Assembly (NCBI GenBank): GCA_003648125.1
Contig: QMOE01000179.1
Coordinates: 1 to 5,794 of the forward strand
From: Chloroflexota bacterium
GTDB lineage: Bacteria > Chloroflexota > Anaerolineae > B4-G1
DNA: 5,794 bases
Reading direction: 5' to 3'
Shown here: in pieces, positions 1-3,989 of the stretch
Position numbering within the stretch: the first letter of the stretch is position 1
How the letters are laid out: each line of letters starts with the position of its first letter
The notes under the pieces: generated by a model
What the model saw: only the letters and a program-made list of their open reading frames with translations
Database searches by the model: none
What the model was told of the DNA's origin: nothing
Translations under genes and position numbers: made by a program

Positions 1-509
1 CCCACGGCCCGCTCGATGGTAGCGATGGCGAAATCGGTGAGGTGGGCAGCGGCGTCCTCCACCAGATCGGGCGCGTCATAAAAATGATAGAGCAGATTGG
101 CCAGACTGCGCCAGTCGCCGACGGCCAGCGACTCCAGAAGGCCCTCCCAGACCACGATGCCCAGGACGTGCTCGCGCTCTCGCCAGCGGGCTACGTGGAA
201 CGGCCAATCGTCGGGATAGCGGCCCGGTGTGGTGGGATCGTAGCAGTGCTTGAGACGCTCGAAGTCAGCAGGCCCTTTTAGCTCCCCCTCGAAGCCAGGC
301 AGAGGGTCCAGGAGGAGGGGCACGTCCTCGTGATGGCCCAGCACCTCCCAGCGGTCGAAGGCGAAATACTCCTCGGCGGTCAGGCCACGAGGCATCCCCT
401 GCTCGTACCATTGCTCGAGAACGTCTTCCCGCACTTCCCAGTCGTAGTAGGGAACGCGATCCGCACGCCCACGGCGCACGGTCTCCAGGAAACGCTGCCG
501 GTCGTTCAT
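1..509 (-). CDS. URO-D superfamily protein (uroporphyrinogen decarboxylase-like, not HemE), N-terminal part
   Basis: This frame stays open from an ATG at 509 to the window edge: 169 codons are visible and the 3' end is missing. An in-frame TAG at 516-518 leaves no earlier start. The N-terminus (MNDRQRFLETVRRGRADRVP) has the 'RxRFLxxxxGxxxDRVP' opening typical of the URO-D superfamily, which includes cobamide-dependent methyltransferases and many uncharacterised members. Around residues 90-99 is a YDPTTPGRYP stretch that I recall from such proteins. The arginine-rich 'RQAGRYLPEY' substrate loop of true HemE is absent, so a haem-pathway role is unlikely. Related proteins carry a Cys/His zinc site near the C-terminus, which is outside the window. 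The gene starts 14 bases after the rodA stop, so it is probably cotranscribed. The substrate cannot be told from this fragment. Fairly sure of the family, unsure of the function. Confidence 0.75.
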   Translation of the reverse strand, partial: MNDRQRFLETVRRGRADRVPYYDWEVREDVLEQWYEQGMPRGLTAEEYFAFDRWEVLGHHEDVPLLLDPLPGFEGELKGPADFERLKHCYDPTTPGRYPDDWPFHVARWREREHVLGIVVWEGLLESLAVGDWRSLANLLYHFYDAPDLVEDAAAHLTDFAIATIERAV

Positions 510-523
510 CGCATGCTATCCCA

Positions 524-1615
524 TCAGAACTCGATTTTGCGATGACGCATAACCACACTTTGTACCAGTCCCACGCCGATGAGCAGAGTGACCAGCGAGC
601 TACCCCCCTGGCTGACGAAGGGCAGCGGGATGCCGGTCACGGGCAGCAGGTTTAGGTTCATCCCGATGTTCACTACACTCTGGAAGAAGATTATCGTTGC
701 CACCCCGCTGGCGATCAGCCGGCCAAAAGTATCGCGGGCCAGTTGTGCGGCGCGGATGATGCGCATAAGAATAACGATCAGCAGGGCGAAGAGCAGCAGC
801 GAGCCGACCAGTCCCATCTCCTCACCGATCACTGAGAAGATGAAATCCGTATGCCGCACGCGGAGAAAGTGGAGTTGGCTCTGACTGCCACTGGCGAATT
901 CCTTGCCCCAGATTCCGCCCGAGCCGATGCTGATCAACGCCTGGCCGATGTTGTAGCTGGCCTCCGGGTCAGCAGCCGGGTTCAGGAAAAGAAGCAGCCG
1001 GTGGCGCATGTAATCGCGTATGGACATCCAGAGCACGGGTGTGGCCAGTCCACCTGCCAGACCGAAAAGAGCCAGGTGTCGTAGACGCAGGCCGGCTATC
1101 AAGATCATGACCAGCCAGATTACGGCCAGGACCAGTGCGGTGCCCAGGTCGGGCTGCTTGTAGATTAGAACAGCGGGGATGGCCATCAGCACGAATGAGA
1201 AAACAACGATGTACAGGCGATCCATCTGTTCTTCGTAGACAGTCAGAAACCTGGCCAGTACCAGGATGAGCAGGATTTTCGACAACTCTGAGGGTTGTAT
1301 CGGGAACAGGCCCAGATTGATACTGCGCTGTGAACCAAATAAGGTTTGCCCTAGAATGAACACCACGCCCAGTAGAAGCAAAGTGATTACGTAAATGGGC
1401 TTGGCGAAGTGCTCGTAGAAGCGGTAGTCAATGGCCGCGACAACGGGTACCAGTAGCAACCCCCCCAGTGCATAAATGGCCTGACGGGTTGCCAGGCCTT
1501 CTAGTCCAGGGGTATTGATCGTCGCGCTGTAGATCATGGCCACCCCGAAGGTGATCAGCAGGATAATGGCGGCCAGCAGAACGAAGTCAAACCGTCGCCA
1601 GATTCTTCGATCCAT
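524..1615 (-). CDS. rodA: RodA, SEDS-family peptidoglycan glycosyltransferase
   Basis: 363 residues, full length for the SEDS family, rich in hydrophobic segments (about ten membrane helices). In known relatives this protein polymerises lipid II into glycan strands together with a class B PBP during side-wall elongation. Visible family motifs: GSQRSINLG followed by QPSELSKI (94-114), KQPDLGTAL (153-161), RLLLFLNPAADP (206-217), YNIGQALISIGSGGIWGKEF (221-240), RHTDFIFSVIGEEMG (254-268, with the likely catalytic Asp257) and LPVTGIPLPFVSQGGSS (324-340). The last motif usually reads YGGSS, so Gln336 is a small departure. FtsW is the main alternative. The location beside minCDE and the overall sequence style favour RodA. 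The ATG at 1615 opens with a short basic cytoplasmic tail before helix 1. The ribosome-binding site is weak (GGTGGG about 12-15 bases upstream). Confidence 0.93.
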   Translation of the reverse strand: MDRRIWRRFDFVLLAAIILLITFGVAMIYSATINTPGLEGLATRQAIYALGGLLLVPVVAAIDYRFYEHFAKPIYVITLLLLGVVFILGQTLFGSQRSINLGLFPIQPSELSKILLILVLARFLTVYEEQMDRLYIVVFSFVLMAIPAVLIYKQPDLGTALVLAVIWLVMILIAGLRLRHLALFGLAGGLATPVLWMSIRDYMRHRLLLFLNPAADPEASYNIGQALISIGSGGIWGKEFASGSQSQLHFLRVRHTDFIFSVIGEEMGLVGSLLLFALLIVILMRIIRAAQLARDTFGRLIASGVATIIFFQSVVNIGMNLNLLPVTGIPLPFVSQGGSSLVTLLIGVGLVQSVVMRHRKIEF

Positions 1616-1636
1616 GTTTCAACAGGTCCCACCCAG

Positions 1637-1654
1637 GCACGCGAGCTGGCGTGC
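1637..1654. other. GC-rich inverted repeat between minE and rodA
   Basis: GCACGC (1637-1642) and GCGTGC (1649-1654) are perfect complements around a six-base loop, inside the 74-base minE-rodA gap and about 22 bases upstream of the rodA start. No T-run follows on the minus strand, so it is not a standard terminator. It could fold in the mRNA just before the rodA ribosome-binding region. Such short stems are common in GC-rich DNA. Confidence 0.3.
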
Positions 1655-1689
1655 GCGTTGCGCCGCCAGAACGTGTGCAATCAATGCTC

Positions 1690-1956
1690 TTATTTCCGCC
1701 GCTGGCGGCTTCCTTGCAGCGGAATGTTGGCCACCAGCCGGCTTTGACGCCTACTCTGGGTGAAAGTTACCTCCACGCCCTCGTGGTCAATGTCCACATG
1801 CTGGGAGATGACGGCGATGATCTCGTTTTTCAGCGTCTGCAAAAGCTGGGGGGAGATTTTTGTGCGGTCGTGTACCAGCACCAGTTGTAGCCGCTCGCGG
1901 GCAACTTGGCGGCTCGTTGGCTCACGTCGTCCCAGTAACTTGTCCCAGATGCTCAT
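1690..1956 (-). CDS. minE: MinE, cell division topological specificity factor
   Basis: 88 residues, the usual MinE size. MinE binds membrane-attached MinD, stimulates its ATPase and drives pole-to-pole oscillation of MinCD. Residues 1-11 (MSIWDKLLGRR) form an amphipathic, basic-ended membrane-binding segment like that of other MinE proteins. Residues 17-31 (QVARERLQLVLVHDR) match the MinD-contact segment 'AKERLQ(I/L)xxxHxR'. The region from about 35 to 80 (SPQLLQTLKNEIIAVISQHV, then VEVTF and LVANIPL) is the dimeric topological specificity domain. The tail is short and basic (QGSRQRRK). The ATG at 1956 has a close GAGGG ribosome-binding site starting immediately after the TAA of the upstream HicB-like gene, so translation of the two is probably coupled. 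Confidence 0.95.
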   Translation of the reverse strand: MSIWDKLLGRREPTSRQVARERLQLVLVHDRTKISPQLLQTLKNEIIAVISQHVDIDHEGVEVTFTQSRRQSRLVANIPLQGSRQRRK

Positions 1957-1960
1957 GTTT

Positions 1961-1967
1961 CCCTCTT
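1961..1967 (-). promoter_or_regulatory. minE ribosome-binding site overlapping the hicB-like stop codon
   Basis: Read on the minus strand, AAGAGGG lies four bases before the minE ATG, and its first two bases are the end of the TAA stop of the HicB-like gene. Ribosomes finishing the small gene therefore stop on the minE start region, which suggests translational coupling. Confidence 0.6.
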
Positions 1968-2166
1968 AGTTGTCTGTGTGATGGTATCCATCCATACCCA
2001 GTTCTTCCCAGGCCTCCATCAGGGCGGCCAGGGCATCTTGAACATTGGTCAGAATCTCGTCTGGCGTGCGCCCCTCCGTGACCAGGCCAGGCACATCGGG
2101 GCTGGTGATAGTGTAAATACCGCCGGGATTTGGCTCCAGGTGCAGACGAATAGAATAAAGTTCCAT
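1966..2166 (-). CDS. Solo HicB-like (UPF0150) domain protein in the min operon
   Basis: 66 residues starting at the ATG at 2166, with AAGGGA seven bases upstream. The sequence has the HicB/UPF0150 N-terminal pattern: a first beta strand (MELYSIRLHLEP), then GIYTITSPDVPGLVTEGRTPDE (16-37) matching the family 'Y.(A/V)..PDLPGC.(S/T).G.T.EEA', and an amphipathic helix (ILTNVQDALAALMEAWEELG). In HicAB toxin-antitoxin pairs this domain neutralises the HicA mRNA interferase. Here no HicA-like reading frame (about 60 residues with the GSHH motif) is present on either side, and the protein stops after the helix with no room for a C-terminal DNA-binding domain. The same frame is open back to a GTG at 2268 that overlaps the minD TGA, but that 34-residue extension looks unrelated to the family. 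It lies between minD and minE, nine bases before minE. The role is unknown: it may be a domesticated antitoxin, or a small regulator. Confidence 0.8.
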   Translation of the reverse strand: MELYSIRLHLEPNPGGIYTITSPDVPGLVTEGRTPDEILTNVQDALAALMEAWEELGMDGYHHTDN

Positions 2167-2228
2167 CGGCTCATCCCTTTTAAGAAGTCCTTGATCCAAA
2201 GAATAAAGAAACGATGACTGCGCACTAG

Positions 2229-2261
2229 CAACACTGTTGGATACTTTTCCCCCAACTGGGG
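2229..2261. other. Two short perfect palindromes upstream of the hicB-like gene
   Basis: The minD-to-hicB gap holds CAACA-C-TGTTG (2229-2239) and CCCCA-AC-TGGGG (2250-2261), each a perfect 5-bp inverted repeat, spaced about 22 bases centre to centre (two helical turns). The second sits directly after the minD stop. Neither has a usable hairpin loop with a T-run, so a terminator is unlikely. A protein-binding site is possible, but no convincing promoter was found beside them. Confidence 0.3.
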
Positions 2262-2264
2262 ATC

Positions 2265-3065
2265 TCACCTGTGACCACGCACCAGGCGTGCCAGGCGATC
2301 CAGGAAGCCGGGACTCTCGCGGATGGCCATAAAGGGCACATCCTCGCCCATCACCCGCTGGGCGATGTTGCGAAAAGCCTGCCCAGCAGGAGAGTGATCA
2401 TCCATCGCGGCAGGCCGGCCACGGTTAGTGGAGATGATGATGTGCTCGTCTTCGGGGACGATCCCAATCAGGTCAATGGCCAGCACCTCGACCACGTCGC
2501 CGGTGGCGAGCATGTTCTCGCGGCGGACCATGTCGGGCCGGAGGCGATTGATGATCAGATAGATCGGTTCTTTCTCCTCGGCTTCCACCAGACCGATGAT
2601 GCGGTCGGCGTCGCGCACGGCGGATATTTCGGGGGTAGTGATGATCAGAATTTCGTCCGCCGGGGCAATGGCGTTTTTGAACCCTCGTTCGATGCCCGCC
2701 GGCGAATCAATGATGACGAAATCGAACTCTGGACGTAGTTGGTCGGTGAGGCGTACCATATCTTCTGGGCTGACGGCGGTCTTGTCGCGCGTCTGGGCAG
2801 CGGGCAGCAAATACAACTCGCTGAGCTGTTTGTGTCTGATCATCGCTTGCCGCAGGCGACAGCGGCCCTCCACCACGTCCACCAGGTCGTAGACGATGCG
2901 GTTCTCCAGCCCCATTACCACGTCCAGGTTGCGCAGACCGATGTCGGCGTCAACGGTGACGACTCGTTGGCCATTCAGAGCGAGGGCCACGCCCAGGTTG
3001 GCGGTAGCGGTGGTCTTGCCTACTCCCCCTTTGCCGGAGGTGATGGTCAGGATGCGTGCGGCCAT
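2265..3065 (-). CDS. minD: MinD, septum-site-determining ATPase
   Basis: 266 residues from the start chosen here. MinD is a ParA/MinD-type ATPase that dimerises with ATP on the membrane, recruits MinC and is released by MinE. Numbering from the chosen start: deviant Walker A GKGGVGKTT at 11-19 with signature Lys12 and Lys17, DADIGLRNLD at 39-48, Walker B FVIIDSPAGIE at 116-126, and TTPEISAVRDADR at 143-155. The C-terminal amphipathic membrane-targeting helix is PGFLDRLARLVRGHR (252-266). An in-frame ATG five codons earlier (3080) is possible, but GGGAG lies inside those codons, eight bases before the ATG at 3065. The protein also then begins MAARILTITSGKGG as in other MinD proteins. The TGA at 2267-2265 is followed by a 98-base gap to the HicB-like gene. 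ParA is excluded by the MinD-type C-terminus and by the minC/minE neighbours. Confidence 0.96.
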   Translation of the reverse strand: MAARILTITSGKGGVGKTTATANLGVALALNGQRVVTVDADIGLRNLDVVMGLENRIVYDLVDVVEGRCRLRQAMIRHKQLSELYLLPAAQTRDKTAVSPEDMVRLTDQLRPEFDFVIIDSPAGIERGFKNAIAPADEILIITTPEISAVRDADRIIGLVEAEEKEPIYLIINRLRPDMVRRENMLATGDVVEVLAIDLIGIVPEDEHIIISTNRGRPAAMDDHSPAGQAFRNIAQRVMGEDVPFMAIRESPGFLDRLARLVRGHR

Positions 3066-3073
3066 GTTTCTAT

Positions 3074-3078
3074 CTCCC
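3074..3078 (-). promoter_or_regulatory. minD ribosome-binding site that decides the start
   Basis: GGGAG on the minus strand is eight bases upstream of the ATG at 3065 and overlaps the last base of the earlier ATG at 3080. The 3080 ATG has only a G-run about 15 bases upstream. This favours the 3065 start. Confidence 0.6.
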
Positions 3079-3109
3079 ATGGTAATTGTTCGTGATCCCC
3101 CCTGCGCTC

Positions 3110-3138
3110 ATTTTACTACGTATGGCCGGGAAACTCAA
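3110..3138 (-). promoter_or_regulatory. Possible internal promoter for minD and downstream genes
   Basis: In the minC-minD gap the minus strand reads TTGAGT (3138-3133), a 17-base spacer, then TAAAAT (3115-3110). These match the sigma70 consensus at four of six and five of six positions. A start near 3103 would leave a leader of about 37 bases before the minD ATG at 3065. It would let minD, hicB, minE and rodA be expressed apart from minC. Confidence 0.45.
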
Positions 3139-3173
3139 ATACGTTCTCGATGGGCACGGATACTGCCTGTAAG

Positions 3174-3857
3174 CTATTTTGAGCTCCAGGGCTCGGCCAC
3201 GATCCGACCCTGGCTAACGAAAGCTATCTCGGGGCGAATGCGGCGTGACCGCCGTTCGTCCGGTGGCCGGGCAACCAGGTTACCGATGCGTAGTTGCGTG
3301 GGGGCCAGCTCCAGGGCGCAAACCACGCGCGATTCGTCGCCCATCGCTCCGGCATGGACGGTGCCCCGCAGCTTGCCCCACACCACGACGTCCCCGCCAG
3401 CAACGATTTCCGCCCCCGGGTTGACGTCGCCGATGAGAACCACGTGACCGGCGTGTCTCAATGCCTGTCCGGAGCGCAGGGTGCGGTGTACGAGCAGGGC
3501 CGGCAGCTCAGCGGACTCCGCTGCAGGTTCGTCTGTACGGTCATTCATCTCAGACGCCTCCGGCGCGTAGCTGGGCAGGGCAGTATCCAGTTCCAATTGC
3601 CGGGCCGCCGCCTGAGTCGCCGGTGACTCACTCACGATTGCCCACAGTGTGATCTCGTTGCGGGCCAGCAGGTCACGTGCCATTTCGATTTCGGCTGTAG
3701 ACAGCGTTCGCGATCCCACCTGGAGCGCCACACGCGCTCCTTTGAAAAACGCGGTTGGTTTGTTCAGCCGCCCTTCAAGTTCGGCCAACAGGTGATTCCA
3801 GTCCCCCCCTCCTAGAGTTACCAACAGGCCATCACGGATGCCTTTGATGGTCACCAC
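3174..3857 (-). CDS. minC: MinC, septum-site-determining FtsZ inhibitor
   Basis: 227 residues, normal for MinC. MinC is carried by MinD on the membrane and blocks FtsZ assembly away from mid-cell. The N-terminal domain (about 1-78) starts VTIKGIRDGLLVTLG and ends near EITLWAIVSE. Residues about 79-118 form a low-complexity Ala/Glu/Asp-rich linker. The C-terminal beta-helix (about 119-222) is very clear: LLVHRTLRSGQ (121-131) includes the RSGQ motif that contacts MinD, then VVLIGDVNPGAEIVAGGDVV (139-158), WGKLRGTVHAGA (160-171) and LAPTQLRIGN (184-193). The start is one of two consecutive GTG codons (3857 or 3854), with AGAGGTG about 11 bases upstream. No in-frame ATG fits better. It is the first gene after the promoter at 3904-3933. 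Confidence 0.95.
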   Translation of the reverse strand: MVTIKGIRDGLLVTLGGGDWNHLLAELEGRLNKPTAFFKGARVALQVGSRTLSTAEIEMARDLLARNEITLWAIVSESPATQAAARQLELDTALPSYAPEASEMNDRTDEPAAESAELPALLVHRTLRSGQALRHAGHVVLIGDVNPGAEIVAGGDVVVWGKLRGTVHAGAMGDESRVVCALELAPTQLRIGNLVARPPDERRSRRIRPEIAFVSQGRIVAEPWSSK

Positions 3858-3903
3858 AACTTTCGTTTCACCTCTTGTGTACTGCTGCTCAATCTTGGTC
3901 GCT

Positions 3904-3933
3904 ATTATAGCATAGCTTAGGCTTTTTTGAAAA
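3904..3933 (-). promoter_or_regulatory. Promoter of the min operon, extended -10 type
   Basis: The minus strand has a perfect TATAAT (3909-3904) preceded by TGC, giving the extended -10 form TGnTATAAT. A partial -35, TTTTCA (3933-3928), stands 18 bases upstream. Transcription would start near 3897, about 40 bases before the minC GTG. The -10 lies inside an 11-bp palindrome (3901-3911, GCTAT-T-ATAGC), which could also be an operator. It is the best promoter-like sequence in the window. Confidence 0.7.
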
Positions 3934-3956
3934 TATGCCAGGATATCGGATGACCC

Positions 3957-3979
3957 GTAGGTCGGGCCTGTGGCCCGAC
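3957..3979 (+). repeat. REP-like hairpin: GTAG followed by a perfect 8-bp stem
   Basis: GTAG (3957-3960) is followed at once by GTCGGGCC (3961-3968), a three-base TGT loop and GGCCCGAC (3972-3979), a perfect 8-bp stem. A GTAG-type tetranucleotide 5' of a GC hairpin is the signature of REP sequences handled by RAYT (IS200/IS605-related) transposases. It lies 10 bases past the stop of the upstream membrane protein, so it may also end that transcript, but no T-run follows on either strand. The copy number in the genome is unknown. Confidence 0.5.
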
Positions 3980-3989
3980 ATGAGATTAT

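Noticed and set aside
265..558. 97-codon minus-strand frame overlapping the start of the URO-D-like gene
   Set aside because: It is a frame-shifted shadow: Arg/Pro/Gly-rich, no motif, and it overlaps the end of rodA. The frame starting at 509 has clear family features.
2165..2264. Promoter directly upstream of the hicB-like gene
   Set aside because: TATTCT is a weak -10 candidate, and no acceptable -35 lies at 16-18 bases.
1966..2268. Longer hicB-like start at the GTG overlapping the minD stop
   Set aside because: The overlap is attractive for coupling, but the added 34 residues do not resemble the family N-terminus, and the ATG at 2166 has its own well-spaced ribosome-binding site.
1966..2268. 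A complete HicAB toxin-antitoxin pair
   Set aside because: No frame near the HicB-like gene has HicA features. The neighbours on both sides are minD and minE.
2271..2738. 155-codon plus-strand open frame opposite minD
   Set aside because: It is antisense to a certain gene, has a His/Gly/Asp-rich composition typical of a mirrored GC-rich coding frame, and shows no family motif.
2896..3447. 183-codon plus-strand open frame spanning the minC-minD gap
   Set aside because: It runs antisense across two well-supported genes and has an Arg/Ser/Pro/Thr-rich composition with no recognisable domain.
3961..3979. Intrinsic terminator for the upstream membrane protein gene
   Set aside because: The stem is strong, but no run of T follows on the minus strand (CTACGGG follows), so a rho-independent terminator is not supported. 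It is listed instead as a REP-like hairpin.
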